From Azonexus sp. (GTDB lineage Bacteria; Pseudomonadota; Gammaproteobacteria; Burkholderiales; Rhodocyclaceae), in contig NZ_JAKLLH010000014.1 of NCBI RefSeq assembly GCF_023150235.1, positions 84,052-148,051 of the forward strand: a stretch of DNA of 64,000 nucleotides, given 5' to 3'. Of the stretch, positions 39,000-52,018 are shown one piece after another. The notes beneath the pieces were generated by a model that saw nothing but the letters and a program-made list of their open reading frames with translations, ran no database searches and was not told the origin of the DNA. A program made the position numbers and the translations under genes. Each line of letters begins with the position of its first letter. Within the stretch, counting starts at the first letter, position 1.

Positions 39000-39036
39000 G
39001 GTGGTGAAATCGGGAAAAAACAAGGATGGGTAGCGA

Positions 39037-41676
39037 TTATCGCGCTGTTTTCTTCTTCAGGATGCCGAGTAGCAGGCGGTAGAAGGCGGCGGGGTCGATG
39101 GGTTTGGCCACGAAGTGGGTCATGCCGGCGGCAAAGCAGCGTTCGCGGTCCTCGCTGAAGGCATTGGCGGTCATGGCCACGATCGGCGTGTCGGTGTGCT
39201 GCGGCAAGGCGCGGATGCGCTGGGTGGCGCCCAGGCCGTCGAGATGCGGCATCTGCATGTCCATCAGGATCAGGTCGTAGGCGTGAGCGCTTGCCTGCGC
39301 CACGGCTTCCAGCCCGTCGCAGGCGATGTCGGCGGCAATGCCGCTGTCGGCAAGCAGCATCAGGCCGATTTCGCGGTTGATCGGCTCGTCGTCGACCAGC
39401 AGGGCGCGGCAGGAAGCGGCCAAGGCCCGCAGTTGCGCCTCGATGTCTTCGTCGGGAGGTTGCGGATGCTCGCTGGCCAACGGTGCCAGCGCCAGGCGGG
39501 CGCTGAGCCAGAAGGTGCTGCCCATGCCCGGCGTGCTGCTTACCCCGGCCTGGCCACCGAGCGCCTCGGCAATGCGTGCCGAAATCGCGAGGCCGAGGCC
39601 GGTGCCGCCGTAGCGGCGAGTGGTCGAACTGTCGGCCTGCTCGAACGGCCGGAAGAGGCGAGCCTGCGCCTCGGGTTCGATTCCGATTCCGGTATCGCGG
39701 ACCTCGCAACGCAGCAGGAGCCCGTTTCGGTCCTGCTCGACGACCCGGGCGCTGAGCGCTACTTCGCCGTGGTCGGTGAATTTGACGGCATTGCCGGCGA
39801 AATTGAGCAGTGCCTGCTGCAGCCGCGTCGAGTCGCCGAGCAAGGGCGGCAGGCTGGGCAGTGAGTAGTGGAGGCGCAGACCTTTTTCCAGTGCCTTTTC
39901 GTTGAGCATCGAACAGACGTTGACGAAGACTTCTTCAAGATGGAAAACCTGCTGCTCCAGTTGCATCTTGCCGGCCTCGATCTTGGACAGGTCGAGCACC
40001 ATGTTGATGATTTCGAGCAAGTGGCGCCCGGCGGCTTCGAGCTTGTCGAGCCGCTCTTCCTGCGCTGGCGGCAGGCCGGCGCGGCGGATCAGGTGGGCCA
40101 TGCCGCCAATGGCATTGAGCGGCGTGCGGATTTCGTGACTGATGTTGGCTAAAAAGGCGCTCTTCGCGCGGCTTGCGGCCTCGGCCGCCTCCTTGGCGCG
40201 CGACAGGGCCTGTGTACGTTCGGCAACGCGGGCTTCCAGGTCACCGTTGAGAAGGCGAAGCTCCCGCTCGATACGGCGGATCTCGCCGATATCCTCGAGC
40301 ACCCAGATCAGGTAGCGTCGGCCGTTGATCTCGAAGGTCTGGGCTGCTACCCGGCAAAGCAGGCGCTGGCCACCCTTGCGCAACAGTACGGTTTCGACGC
40401 TGCCGTGCTCGCCAAGGACGGCGGAAAGTACCTCGGCCCGCTTTTCCGGCGACTCCCAGATACCGATTTCCCGGCTGGTCTTGCCGACCACTTCCTCGCG
40501 TGGGCGCTCGAAGAGCGCGACCCAGGCATCGTTGACGTCGGCGATCCGCGCCTGCTCGTCGAAATTGGTGAACAACAAGGGGATGGGTGAGGCGTTGAAG
40601 ATGGCCAGGAATTTGCGCTCCCTCTCGCCGATATTTGCTGCCATGCGGCCAAGGTCGGCCGAGAGGTGGTTGAATTCGGTGATCATGCCGCGCGGCCAGT
40701 CGCCGGTGCTCTCGCCTTGGGCAACGGCGTGCGTCTGGCTGACGATGCGTCCCAGCGGACGCAGCAAGCGTCCTGCGCCGTAGAGCGCCAGCAGGTTGCC
40801 GATCAGCAGCGAGACCAGGAAACCGCCACAGACGATGAAGACCGTCATCCTGATTTCCGGGTTGTCCAGGCCGGCCGGGAGGCGGGCGACGAAAGCCCAG
40901 CCAAGCGCGCTTGAGCGGGCGCCGCCAACATAGTGGTCGCGACCGTCGAAACTGAATTGCCGCGGCAGCGGACGCTCGTTGAGCAGGGCCTGCAGCAGTG
41001 GGGAGGAGTAGAAATTCAGGCCCTGGGTCTGTTCCGACTCGGTGTCGGCCAACAGGTCTCCGCGCTGGTCGATGACCCAGATGGCCCGCGATTCGCCGCC
41101 GAGATTGAATTTGACGATATCGAGCAGATAGGCGAGCGGCACTTCGCCGATCAGCATGCGTCCATCCGCAAGTGGCCGTCCCAGTCCGACGGTGACCGCG
41201 CCGGTGAGGGCCGAGAGATATTTGCCGCTCCAGACGGCTTGATCCTGCTCCCGCAGCTTGCGGAAAAGTGCCACCGCCGAGAGGTCGCTGCCGATGATCT
41301 CGGCCTGGAGATGGCGGTAATCCGGTGCCAGACCGGCGGCCTCGACCTTGCCCCGGGCAGAAACGAGGTAAAGAGCGCGAAAGGTCCGTCCCTCGCCAAC
41401 CGCGCTTTCGATCAGCGGTTTCAGATCCTGATGCCCCTGGAGGGCGACGCCGAGCAGGGCCAGTTGTTCCTGGAGCGCCCCCAACTGCAGTTCGATGCGT
41501 GCCGCCAGATCGCGGGCGTCGCCCTCGGCCCGGCTGCGGATTTCGCTCTCGAGTTGCGGAATCCGGGTGAGAAGGAAAGCCGAGGCGACGAGGGCGAAGC
41601 TGAGGACCGAGGTCAAGGTCAGCAAGGCGCCGAGGTAGGCGTGCAGGCGCCATTCGCGAGGGTGCGGACGCTTCAT
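39037..41676 (-). CDS. Hybrid sensor histidine kinase with periplasmic sensor, HAMP, PAS and receiver
   Basis: An 879-residue membrane kinase. TM1 near 17-37, a periplasmic domain to about 278, TM2 near 279-301 and HAMP-like linker are followed by a PAS domain ([20 protein letters not shown]). The HisKA box is [18 protein letters not shown] (His near 513). HATPase motifs are [19 protein letters not shown] and [10 protein letters not shown]. The C-terminal receiver has VDDEP and phosphoacceptor [10 protein letters not shown] near 805. The start overlaps the stop of a binding-protein gene, suggesting that protein as a ligand-sensing partner. No separate output regulator is adjacent. Confidence 0.9.
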   Translation of the reverse strand: MKRPHPREWRLHAYLGALLTLTSVLSFALVASAFLLTRIPQLESEIRSRAEGDARDLAARIELQLGALQEQLALLGVALQGHQDLKPLIESAVGEGRTFRALYLVSARGKVEAAGLAPDYRHLQAEIIGSDLSAVALFRKLREQDQAVWSGKYLSALTGAVTVGLGRPLADGRMLIGEVPLAYLLDIVKFNLGGESRAIWVIDQRGDLLADTESEQTQGLNFYSSPLLQALLNERPLPRQFSFDGRDHYVGGARSSALGWAFVARLPAGLDNPEIRMTVFIVCGGFLVSLLIGNLLALYGAGRLLRPLGRIVSQTHAVAQGESTGDWPRGMITEFNHLSADLGRMAANIGERERKFLAIFNASPIPLLFTNFDEQARIADVNDAWVALFERPREEVVGKTSREIGIWESPEKRAEVLSAVLGEHGSVETVLLRKGGQRLLCRVAAQTFEINGRRYLIWVLEDIGEIRRIERELRLLNGDLEARVAERTQALSRAKEAAEAASRAKSAFLANISHEIRTPLNAIGGMAHLIRRAGLPPAQEERLDKLEAAGRHLLEIINMVLDLSKIEAGKMQLEQQVFHLEEVFVNVCSMLNEKALEKGLRLHYSLPSLPPLLGDSTRLQQALLNFAGNAVKFTDHGEVALSARVVEQDRNGLLLRCEVRDTGIGIEPEAQARLFRPFEQADSSTTRRYGGTGLGLAISARIAEALGGQAGVSSTPGMGSTFWLSARLALAPLASEHPQPPDEDIEAQLRALAASCRALLVDDEPINREIGLMLLADSGIAADIACDGLEAVAQASAHAYDLILMDMQMPHLDGLGATQRIRALPQHTDTPIVAMTANAFSEDRERCFAAGMTHFVAKPIDPAAFYRLLLGILKKKTAR

Positions 41677-42782
41677 TGCAGTTGTACGAATTGCCCGTTG
41701 CGGATTTCGGTGAAATAAACCTGGCGGGTGGCATCGCCCCAGGCATCGAAGCTTATTTCCTGCTGCAGGCCGCGGTAGGGGCCGGAGCCGAGCAGCGCGG
41801 CCTTCATCGTCTGGCCGGGGCGGCGCTTGCCGAGGGCGGTGAACACGATATTGGCAGTGTCGTGGGCCAGCGGCGAGAAGGAGCCGAATTCGCGCTGGAA
41901 GCGCTGGCGGTAGGCCTGGCGGAAGACCTGGAAGCGGCCATTGTCGTTACGGTTGTAGGCATGGGCAATCAGCAGTCCCTCAACGGCCTCGCCGCCCATC
42001 TCGACCAGGAATTCACCGGAGGCGGCCCATTCGGTCGAACTGAGCAGCAGTTTGGGGGCCTGCTTGCGCGCCTGCTGGCAGAGGCGGGCGGTGTCGAGCG
42101 AACTGGCGACAAAAAGTAGCGAATCGGGCTGGCCCGGTAGCATCTCGGCGAGAATGCCGGCAAAGCCGGTCTGTGCCGACGAGGCGAAAGGCACCGCCGC
42201 CACGACCTCGCCACCGAGTTGGGCGAATCTGTCGCGGTAGGCGGCCAGCCAGGTGTTGGAGTAAGGCCCGTTGCTGGTATCGTAGGCCAGCGCCGTCCGG
42301 CGCGCACCGCGTGCGAACAGCATTTCGGCATGGTGCTCGGCGGCGGCGCGCGTACTGCGATTGACGCGGAAGAACTGATCGTCGATGCCGACGAAATCGG
42401 GCGAGGCAACCGTCGGGCTGATCAGGGTCAGACCGGCGTCGTTCATCAACGGCACGACGACGGCTGCCATGGAACTGGTGACCGGCCCGATCACGATTTC
42501 CGGTCCCAGCGCAATCAGTTCGCGGGCGGCGCGCACGGCCTGCTCGCGATTCTGCCCATCGTCGCGGATGACCAGTTCCAGCATCCGTCCGTCGATGCCG
42601 CCGGCGGTATTCTGCTGCTCGATGGCGAGGATTACCCCATTGCGCACGCTTTCGCCGAAATCGGAGCCACGATCCGACAGTCCGGCAATCAACCCGATGA
42701 CGATGGGCTCGGGTTTGCCGCAGGCGACAAGCCCGGTCAGCAGCGACAGCATCGTCAGCCATTTCAGAATGCGGCGGAGCAT
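41673..42782 (-). CDS. Periplasmic binding lipoprotein, branched-chain amino-acid type
   Basis: A 369-residue type I binding protein of the LivJ-like family. The N-terminus [18 protein letters not shown] has a lipobox (LVAC), so it is probably membrane-anchored. [40 protein letters not shown] and [10 protein letters not shown] are family segments. No permease or ATPase genes are near; instead it overlaps a hybrid kinase by four bases. A sensory rather than transport role is inferred. Confidence 0.87.
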   Translation of the reverse strand: MLRRILKWLTMLSLLTGLVACGKPEPIVIGLIAGLSDRGSDFGESVRNGVILAIEQQNTAGGIDGRMLELVIRDDGQNREQAVRAARELIALGPEIVIGPVTSSMAAVVVPLMNDAGLTLISPTVASPDFVGIDDQFFRVNRSTRAAAEHHAEMLFARGARRTALAYDTSNGPYSNTWLAAYRDRFAQLGGEVVAAVPFASSAQTGFAGILAEMLPGQPDSLLFVASSLDTARLCQQARKQAPKLLLSSTEWAASGEFLVEMGGEAVEGLLIAHAYNRNDNGRFQVFRQAYRQRFQREFGSFSPLAHDTANIVFTALGKRRPGQTMKAALLGSGPYRGLQQEISFDAWGDATRQVYFTEIRNGQFVQLQ

Positions 42783-42877
42783 GCTCCATTCCTCCCATGC
42801 ACAGCTTGAGGGCGCAGTTTACTCCCGTCCGCCAGCCAGGCGCGCGGCCTGGTCACAAAATGGTCAAAATCCAGCAC

Positions 42878-43786
42878 TCAGCCGCGTGGATGGTGGGCGG
42901 TGTGCAGGGCCTTCAGGCGTTCGCGGGCAACGTGGGTGTAAATCTGGGTGGTCGAGATGTCGGCGTGACCAAGCAGTAGCTGCACCACCCGCAGGTCGGC
43001 GCCGTGGTTGAGCAGATGCGTGGCAAAGGCGTGGCGGAGAACGTGCGGCGATAGTCTTTCGGGGGCGATGCCGGCGCTTTTGGCGTAACGCTTGACCAAT
43101 TGCCAGAAGGCCTGGCGGGTCATTGCCTGGCCGCGCCCGGTGACGAACAGGGCATCGTCCTGGCGTCCGGCGAGGATTTGCGGGCGCGCTTCGCTCAGGT
43201 AGCGGACGATCCATTCGGCCGCGATGTCGCCCAGCGGCGTCAGGCGTTCCTTGTCACCCTTGCCCCTGGCCCGGACGATGCCGTCGTTGAGGTTGATCTC
43301 GAACAGTTTGAGGTTGATCAGCTCGGAAACGCGCAGGCCGGTGGCGTAGACAGTTTCCAGCATGCTGCGGTCGCGCAGTCCGAGTGGGGTTTCGGTATCC
43401 GGTGCGGCAAGCAGGGCCTCGACCTGGGCTTCGCTCAGCGTTTTCGGCAGGCGCGAGCCTTGCATGGGATTGTTCAGGTTTTGCGTCGGATCGCTGCGCA
43501 GGCGACCGTGTCCGATCTGCCAGCGGTAAAAGCGGCGCAGAGTCGACAGGTAACGGGCTTGCGAGCTGGCTCGGGTGCTGCGTGCCAGTTCGGCGATGAA
43601 ATGAATCAGGGTCGGCTCGTCGGCGGCAAGCAGGTTCCCGGACGAATGCTCCGCCAGCCAGCCGGCAAGATGTTTGAGATCGGAGCGATAGCTGGCGAGC
43701 GTCGCCGGCGAGAGGCCGTCTTCTAGCCAGAGGCCGTCGCAGAAGCGGTCGATTTCGTCGAGCTCAGCTGCCGAGGGCGCCTTCAT
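42878..43786 (-). CDS. xerD: Site-specific tyrosine recombinase XerD
   Basis: A 302-residue recombinase that resolves chromosome dimers at dif with XerC. The N-terminal SAM-like domain (ATLASYRSDLKHLAGWL) is followed by the catalytic core: Arg in YATGLRVSELINL, Lys in ARGKGDKERLTPLG, HVLRHAFATHLLNHGADLRV and LGHADISTTQIYTHV with the nucleophile Tyr. The start lies 23 bases inside the 3' end of ogt. Confidence 0.95.
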   Translation of the reverse strand: MKAPSAAELDEIDRFCDGLWLEDGLSPATLASYRSDLKHLAGWLAEHSSGNLLAADEPTLIHFIAELARSTRASSQARYLSTLRRFYRWQIGHGRLRSDPTQNLNNPMQGSRLPKTLSEAQVEALLAAPDTETPLGLRDRSMLETVYATGLRVSELINLKLFEINLNDGIVRARGKGDKERLTPLGDIAAEWIVRYLSEARPQILAGRQDDALFVTGRGQAMTRQAFWQLVKRYAKSAGIAPERLSPHVLRHAFATHLLNHGADLRVVQLLLGHADISTTQIYTHVARERLKALHTAHHPRG

Positions 43787-44261
43787 GCCTGAGCAGCCAG
43801 CGTTTGATATCGAGCAGGAAACCTCCGCCCTGGCGGTTGAAACCGCCGAGCCCGCCGTTGGCCGCGAGAACGCGGTGACAGGGAACGATCACGGGAAAGG
43901 GATTGGCGCCGCAGGCCTGACCAACGGCACGCGGAGCATTTTTCAGGGTTTGGGCCAGTTGACCGTAACTGCGCGTTTCGCCGGATGGAATGGCGGCGAT
44001 TTGTGCCCAGACGCGCCGCTGGAAGGGAGTGCCTTGCGCCCGCAGGGGGAGGGAGAAGACCTGGGTCGGATCGTCGAGCCAGGCGCTCAGCTGGCGTGCC
44101 GCCTCGGCGGCCAGCGGCCGGTCGCCGATTTGCGCCGCTCGCGGCGCCAGAAATTCGATGGCGTGCAGCTCGTCGTCGTCGCAGACGAGGCCGAGCGCAA
44201 AACCTGGCGCGGCAACGACTGCTTGCCAGGTAGTGCGAGCGGTGATTTTGGGCGCCGGCAT
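43764..44261 (-). CDS. ogt: Methylated-DNA-[protein]-cysteine S-methyltransferase
   Basis: A 165-residue suicide DNA repair protein that removes methyl groups from O6-methylguanine. The active-site Cys is in NPFPVIVPCHRVL. The HTH-like GTPFQRRVWAQIAAIPSGET and GLGGFNRQGG are typical. It starts immediately after the proA stop and overlaps xerD, so proA-ogt-xerD is one unit. Confidence 0.93.
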   Translation of the reverse strand: MPAPKITARTTWQAVVAAPGFALGLVCDDDELHAIEFLAPRAAQIGDRPLAAEAARQLSAWLDDPTQVFSLPLRAQGTPFQRRVWAQIAAIPSGETRSYGQLAQTLKNAPRAVGQACGANPFPVIVPCHRVLAANGGLGGFNRQGGGFLLDIKRWLLRHEGALGS

Positions 44262-45518
44262 TCAGCTACGGACGTGTCCGTCGCCGAGCACAATCCATTT
44301 TTCGCTGGTCAGGCCTTCGAGGCCGACCGGACCTCGGGCGTGAATCTTGTCGGTCGAGATGCCGATCTCGGCACCCAGGCCGTACTCGAAGCCGTCGGCA
44401 AAGCGGGTCGAGGCATTGATCATCACCGAGCTGGAGTCGACCTCGCGCAGGAAGCGCATTGCCTTGGGGTGGTTTTCGGTAACGATGGCTTCGGAGTGGT
44501 GCGAGGAATACTGGTTGATGTGGGCGACCGCCTCGTCGAACCCGGCGACGACCTTGACCGAAATGATCGGCGCCAGGAATTCGGTGTAGTAATCCTCTTC
44601 CGTGGCGGCCACGGCGCCCGGCACCAGGGCGCAGGTCTCGGCACAGCCGCGGATTTCGACCCCCTTGCCGGCGAGCATGGCGGCGATGGGCGGCAAGTGG
44701 GTGGCGGCGATGGTGCGGTCGATGAGCAGAGATTCGGCGGTGTTGCAGGTACCGTAGCGCTGGGTCTTGGCATTCTCGACGATCTTCAGCGCCTTGGCCG
44801 GATCGGCATCGCTCTCGATATAGACGTGGCAGTTGCCGTCGAGGTGCTGGATCATCGGCACGCGGGCTTCGGCCAGCAGGCGGGCGATCAGGCCCTTGCC
44901 GCCGCGCGGCACGATGACGTCGACGAATTCGCGCAGGGTGATCAATTCACCGACAGCGGCCCGGTCGGTGGTGTCGACGATCTGGACGCAATCGGCGGGC
45001 AGGCCGGCGGCTTCCAGCGCCTCCTTGACCAGGGCGGCGATGGCGCGGTTGCAATGGATGGCCTCGGAGCCGCCGCGCAGGATGGCGGCATTGCCGGATT
45101 TCAGGCAAAGCGCGGCGGCGTCGGCGGTGACGTTGGGGCGGGCTTCGTAGATGATGCCGATGACCCCCAGCGGCGCGCGCATCTTGCCGACCTGGATGCC
45201 GGAGGGGCGGAATTTGATATCGCGGATTTCTCCGACCGGATCGGGCAGGGTGGCAACCTGCTCGACGCCCTCGGCCATTGCGGCGACCCCTTTTTCGCTC
45301 AGTGCCAGGCGGTCGAGCATGGCGGCTTCAAGGCCGCTGGCACGCGCCGCTTCAAGGTCCTGCCGATTGGCGGCGAGGAGGGTGGCTTGTTCGCGGCGGA
45401 TCGCGGCGGCGAGGTGCATCAGTGTCTTGTTCTTTTCCGCCGTCGTCGCCATTGCCAGGCGGCGCGAGGCAGCGCGGGCGCAACGCCCGACGGTGTGCAT
45501 GTATTCCTTGATATCCAT
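44262..45518 (-). CDS. proA: Gamma-glutamyl phosphate reductase
   Basis: A 418-residue proline-pathway enzyme reducing gamma-glutamyl phosphate to the semialdehyde. [35 protein letters not shown], the catalytic Cys in [13 protein letters not shown] and [20 protein letters not shown] are all present. ATG 45518 ([11 protein letters not shown]) is chosen; an upstream TTG would add six residues. proB is not adjacent. Confidence 0.95.
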   Translation of the reverse strand: MDIKEYMHTVGRCARAASRRLAMATTAEKNKTLMHLAAAIRREQATLLAANRQDLEAARASGLEAAMLDRLALSEKGVAAMAEGVEQVATLPDPVGEIRDIKFRPSGIQVGKMRAPLGVIGIIYEARPNVTADAAALCLKSGNAAILRGGSEAIHCNRAIAALVKEALEAAGLPADCVQIVDTTDRAAVGELITLREFVDVIVPRGGKGLIARLLAEARVPMIQHLDGNCHVYIESDADPAKALKIVENAKTQRYGTCNTAESLLIDRTIAATHLPPIAAMLAGKGVEIRGCAETCALVPGAVAATEEDYYTEFLAPIISVKVVAGFDEAVAHINQYSSHHSEAIVTENHPKAMRFLREVDSSSVMINASTRFADGFEYGLGAEIGISTDKIHARGPVGLEGLTSEKWIVLGDGHVRS

Positions 45519-45757
45519 GTTCTTGTGCAATGCCAAAGTCTTCGTCAGAAACCGGTCCCGGTCCGGAATGTCGTCCTTGCCTCGAAGACCGTGCCGGCAA
45601 AAAAGCGGCGGCAGGCGTCGGTGGGGGCCGTCTGGCGGCGGTTTTTCCGGTTCCGGGTGGGAGAGTGGAACATTATAGCCAGCAAATATACTGGGAACTT
45701 CCGTAAGCGGGTAAACTCTCAGCCCTGAGTTTGGAAGGGTTTTCCATCGAGGATGAG

Positions 45758-46027
45758 ATGGCTGAGAAATTGATTGTGCCGACCGAGGTCAAAGTGTGCG
45801 CGACCTGTAGCTATTGGGACGGCGAACGTCGGGTCGATCCCGAAATGCAGGTTGTGGTGGTTTCACTCTCCTGTCAGGGGGAGTGTCTGGCCCAAGAGGA
45901 ACAAAAGCCGGGATTGCTCGATGCGCCCCGGCACGACGATACCTGTATCTGGGAGGACCTCTCTCCCGATGGGAGCGATGGGACGCCTTTCGTCCCGGCG
46001 CCGGGGTCCGTGGTCGATCATGCCTGA
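45758..46027 (+). CDS. Small Cys-containing conserved-type protein
   Basis: An 89-residue acidic protein beginning [24 protein letters not shown] and a later SCQGEC make a possible zinc or metal site (C-x2-C ... C-x3-C), and a third Cys is in DDTCIWEDL. The ribosome site GAGGATGAG precedes the ATG. It is isolated between divergent proA and convergent holA. Function unknown. Confidence 0.65.
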   Translation: MAEKLIVPTEVKVCATCSYWDGERRVDPEMQVVVVSLSCQGECLAQEEQKPGLLDAPRHDDTCIWEDLSPDGSDGTPFVPAPGSVVDHA

Positions 46028-46049
46028 GCGCACTTGCTCCAGGGCGGCG

Positions 46050-47078
46050 TCAGCGGCGGTTTCTGGCGGCGGACTGCGGCTGGCAGAGGTCGAGCCCGAG
46101 GCGTAACAGTGCCTCCTCGATCTTGCCCTGGCCGATACCCTTGATCGTTTTGTCGATGCTCGCGGCTTGGGTCAGCCCCTGGGTCAGTTCCCCGCTGTTC
46201 AGGCGTTGCAGCGCCTTTTTGAATGCGCTCTGACGCGGTCCCCAGACCTTGGCGTCGCGCAGCAGTGCGTCCAGCGGCAGCTTGCGGTCGAGGCCGGTGC
46301 GGACGGTAGCCAGGGCGCGGATTTCCTCGGTCAGCGCCCAGAGGATCAGCGGCAGCGCTTCACCTTCGTGCATCAGCCCGTCCAGGGTCCGTTTGAAGCG
46401 TGTCAGGTCGCCGAGCAGCAAGGCTTCGCGCAAACCGTCGAGATCGTAGCGGGCGACGTTGAGCACGGCATCGCGGACCTGTTCCGGGCTCAGCTTGCCG
46501 GTCGGGTAAAGCAGTGCCAGCTTCTGGATTTCCTGGTGCGCGGCGAGCAGGTTGCCTTCCACTCGTTCGGCGATGAAGCCCAGGCTCTCGGGATCGGCGC
46601 TTTGCTGCTGGCGGCGCAGGCGGCCGGCGATCCAACCCGGCAGCTCGGCCAGCGGCGGGGCGTTGAGCTTGACCGCGACGCCGGCACTGGCGAGGGCAAT
46701 GAACCAGGCGGCCTTCTCTTCCTTCCAGTCGAGTTCGGGCAGCGTGATCAGCAGCAGGTTGTCGGCCGACAGGTTCTGGCACCAGGCCTGCAAGGCGCTG
46801 CTGCCTTCCTTGCCGGGCTTGCCGTTGGGAATCCGCAGGTCGATCAGCTTGCGGTCGCCGAACAGCGACAGGTTGCCGCCGGCGGCGAGCAACTGGTTCC
46901 AGTCGAAGCCGGGGAGCGCGGTCAGGACCTCGCGTTCGCTGTAGCCCTGCTGGCGCGCCTTTTTGCGGATCGCGTCGGCGGCTTCGAGGACGAGCAGCGG
47001 TTCGTCGCCGTACAGTACGTAGAGCGGGCGCAGCTCGCGTTCGAGGTGTGCGCCGAGCTGGTCGCCCTTGAGTTGCAT
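46050..47078 (-). CDS. holA: DNA polymerase III delta subunit
   Basis: A 342-residue clamp-loader subunit that opens the sliding clamp. The N-terminus has LYVLYGDEPLLVLEAADAIR, then NLSLFGDRKLIDLRIPNGKP; KTIKGIGQGKIEEALLRLGL is near the C-terminus. It overlaps the lptE stop by one base, giving the usual leuS-lptE-holA order. Confidence 0.93.
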   Translation of the reverse strand: MQLKGDQLGAHLERELRPLYVLYGDEPLLVLEAADAIRKKARQQGYSEREVLTALPGFDWNQLLAAGGNLSLFGDRKLIDLRIPNGKPGKEGSSALQAWCQNLSADNLLLITLPELDWKEEKAAWFIALASAGVAVKLNAPPLAELPGWIAGRLRRQQQSADPESLGFIAERVEGNLLAAHQEIQKLALLYPTGKLSPEQVRDAVLNVARYDLDGLREALLLGDLTRFKRTLDGLMHEGEALPLILWALTEEIRALATVRTGLDRKLPLDALLRDAKVWGPRQSAFKKALQRLNSGELTQGLTQAASIDKTIKGIGQGKIEEALLRLGLDLCQPQSAARNRR

Positions 47079-47608
47079 CAGTCCTCTTCTTCTTCCTTGC
47101 CGGCTTTCGGCTTGATGATCGCCAGCCGGCGCATCACCTGGTTGACCAGGTCGTTGGTCATGTCGCGCCAGAGCAGGCTTTCCTCGAGATCCTTGGCGAG
47201 CACGTTGGAGTCGTCGAAGGCAATGTCGCGGGTCAGGCTGATTTCATTCGGCGCAACCAGGACCTTGCTTTGCGGGGTGATGATGCGGAAGCTGTAATTC
47301 AATTGCAGACGGTACTCACGCACGCGGCCCTGGGCATTGACGCTGAGGATGGTCTTGCTGCGCTGGTCGGCCATCTGCTGGAAGATGGCTTCGGCTTCCA
47401 GTGGGTTGTCGGTCAGTTCGGTGCTGCCGGTGGCGTTGATGTAGCGTTCCAGCCAGATGCGGACATCGGCGGTTTCCGGCAGGGCGATGTGCAGCGACTG
47501 ATACGGTAGCTTGGCGCTTTGCGCACCGCGCAGGCGGAAACCGCAGCCTGCCGTCAGCAGCAGGCCGGCGGCAGGAAGCAGGGTGAGCAGACGGCGGCGA
47601 GTAAGCAT
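47078..47608 (-). CDS. lptE: LPS-assembly lipoprotein LptE
   Basis: A 176-residue outer-membrane lipoprotein that plugs LptD during LPS insertion. MLTRRRLLTLLPAAGLLLTA ends in the lipobox TAGC, followed by GFRLRGAQSAKLPYQSLHIA, typical of LptE. It lies between leuS and holA, the conserved context. An in-frame upstream extension has no family similarity. Confidence 0.93.
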   Translation of the reverse strand: MLTRRRLLTLLPAAGLLLTAGCGFRLRGAQSAKLPYQSLHIALPETADVRIWLERYINATGSTELTDNPLEAEAIFQQMADQRSKTILSVNAQGRVREYRLQLNYSFRIITPQSKVLVAPNEISLTRDIAFDDSNVLAKDLEESLLWRDMTNDLVNQVMRRLAIIKPKAGKEEEED

Positions 47609-47699
47609 GTGATTTCGCTGGTTGGTTGCGGGTGATCGGCGCTTGGCACTGCATGGAGGGCGGCGGATGACCGGCCGCTCACCACGCAAGGCGGCGCTT

Positions 47700-50446
<2,747 letters not shown>

Positions 50447-50471
50447 CCTTTTCAATTCGCGGGAGAATTCG

Positions 50472-51356
50472 ATGCAGCGGATGGCTGTGCTGGCGGCAGT
50501 GATTTTTGCCCTGGGGGGGGCGTCGACCGTGAATGCGGCGGCCAACGCCCGGGTGGATGCCTTGCAGGGGCCGGCCTGGCTCGAACGCCATGGTGAAAGA
50601 CAGCCCCTGGCGCCGGGGGCGGAGTTGCAAAATCGTGATCGGGTGCTGACCGGTAGTGGCGGTCGGGTGTTGATCCAGTTGGCCGACGGGAGCGCGGTCA
50701 AGGTCGGTGAAGACGGCAGCTACGCTTTCAATGCCATGCAGCAGGGGGAACGGGGGCGTCCGCATTTCGCGGCGGCAGTCGATGTTGCCAAGGGGGCGTT
50801 TCGCCTCACGACCACCATTTTTCACAAATACCGTAGCGATCGGGCGATCAATGTCCGTTCCGGGACGGTGACCATCGGCATTCGCGGCACCGATGTCTGG
50901 GGGCGTGCCGATGCCGCCCGCGATTTCGTCTGCTTGCTCGAAGGGCGGGGCGTGGCGATGCATCCGCAGGCCGAGCCGGTCAGTCTGGATATGCCCCTGG
51001 CGGTTTACAGTGCCGAGCGTGGTCAGGCGCCCGGCCCGATTGTCCGGGCCGACCCGGCACAACTGGCGCAATGGGCCGGCGAAACCGAGATTCAGCCGGA
51101 TCGCGGCGTGCAGCAGGCCGGTGGGCGCTGGCTGCTACGTTACGGGCCTTTCGACAAGGATACGGTGCTCGGCCATTACGACCGCTTGCGGGCGGCCGGC
51201 TACCTGCCCCGGATTGAGCCACGTGCCAGCGGCGAGACCTATCTCTACCATTTGCGGGTCGAGCACTTGCGTTCGGAGGAGGACGCGGCCGCCCTGGAAA
51301 TCCGCCTGGCCAACGTCGACCGTGAATTGCCCGCCGCGCAGTTGAGGCGGCGCTGA
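50472..51356 (+). CDS. Secreted FecR-domain protein with C-terminal SPOR domain
   Basis: A 294-residue protein with a signal peptide (MAVLAAVIFALGGASTVNAA). A FecR-like beta-rich domain follows (LQNRDRVLTGSGGRVLIQLA; INVRSGTVTIGIRGTDVWGR). The last 80 residues (RYGPFDKDTVLGHYDRLRAA, then YLYHLRVEHLRSEEDAAALE) resemble a SPOR peptidoglycan-binding domain. A periplasmic cell-wall-associated role is inferred. Repeat cores occur at both ends of the gene (50521-50534 and 51314-51327). Ribosome site CGGGAGAATTCG. Confidence 0.75.
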   Translation: MQRMAVLAAVIFALGGASTVNAAANARVDALQGPAWLERHGERQPLAPGAELQNRDRVLTGSGGRVLIQLADGSAVKVGEDGSYAFNAMQQGERGRPHFAAAVDVAKGAFRLTTTIFHKYRSDRAINVRSGTVTIGIRGTDVWGRADAARDFVCLLEGRGVAMHPQAEPVSLDMPLAVYSAERGQAPGPIVRADPAQLAQWAGETEIQPDRGVQQAGGRWLLRYGPFDKDTVLGHYDRLRAAGYLPRIEPRASGETYLYHLRVEHLRSEEDAAALEIRLANVDRELPAAQLRRR

Positions 51357-51420
51357 AATCCCGTGCGGGAAAGCCGGAAGCGGTGTCACCCGTTCCGGCT
51401 TCGGTCCTTGTCCGCCGCGC

Positions 51421-51762
51421 TCAGGCGGCGCGGGCGTTTGGGTAGAGATTTTCCCAGGTGCTCTGCCAGAAGCGATAGGTATTCTGGGCGGCCATTAGCG
51501 ACAGCAGCGAAATGCGCGTCTGGTGGCGCCAGACCCAGGTCAGCTGCGGTGCCGAGGTCAGCGGATGGTTCGGGCTCAGGCAGGCCTCGTCTTCGACCAG
51601 CGTCAGCAGGCGTTCAATGGCCAGGCCGTGGTATTCCGAGCCGCTGCTTTTTCCGGTCAGGTATTCGGCCTCGGAGGCGGCGCGGCGCCAGAGTTTCAGC
51701 GCCAGCTCATCGCTGATGCCGGCCTTGCGAGCGATCCAGGGGAGTAGTTTCGGGGCGTTCAT
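51421..51762 (-). CDS. Hypothetical protein
   Basis: A 113-residue, largely helical, Trp-rich protein beginning MNAPKLLPWIARKAGISDEL. No catalytic motif, signal or TM is visible. The ribosome site GGAG lies nine bases upstream of ATG 51762. The frame is open further upstream but that part is Lys/Thr-rich and probably not translated. It diverges from uvrD. I do not recognise the family. Confidence 0.65.
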   Translation of the reverse strand: MNAPKLLPWIARKAGISDELALKLWRRAASEAEYLTGKSSGSEYHGLAIERLLTLVEDEACLSPNHPLTSAPQLTWVWRHQTRISLLSLMAAQNTYRFWQSTWENLYPNARAA

Positions 51763-52018
51763 GGTGGGATTCTCCGGTTGTGGTTCAGCATCCGTGGTGG
51801 TAGCCACTCTTGCGGGTTTGGCCTTGTGAGCCTTTTTTGTGCAGTGCACTATATTTGTAGCCAGTATACTTGCCTTGCGCTTCTTTTCTGTGTTTTTCCC
51901 GTTGCATTCTGTGATGGTGTGTATTGCTGCGTTGCACAATAGCAACAGGGAAAACAGGCGAGGCCCTCCCCGGACGGTCGCGCATACTACGCCTTTAGTT
52001 ATAGACATGGATTGATCA
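51763..52018. other. Divergent AT-rich intergenic region before the helicase gene
   Basis: 255 bases with local AT-rich stretches (TATATTTG near 51850; GTTATAGAC near 51999). GTGCAGTGCAC near 51838-51848 is a short palindrome. Promoters for both neighbours are expected here, but no clear -35/-10 pairs can be assigned. Confidence 0.35.
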
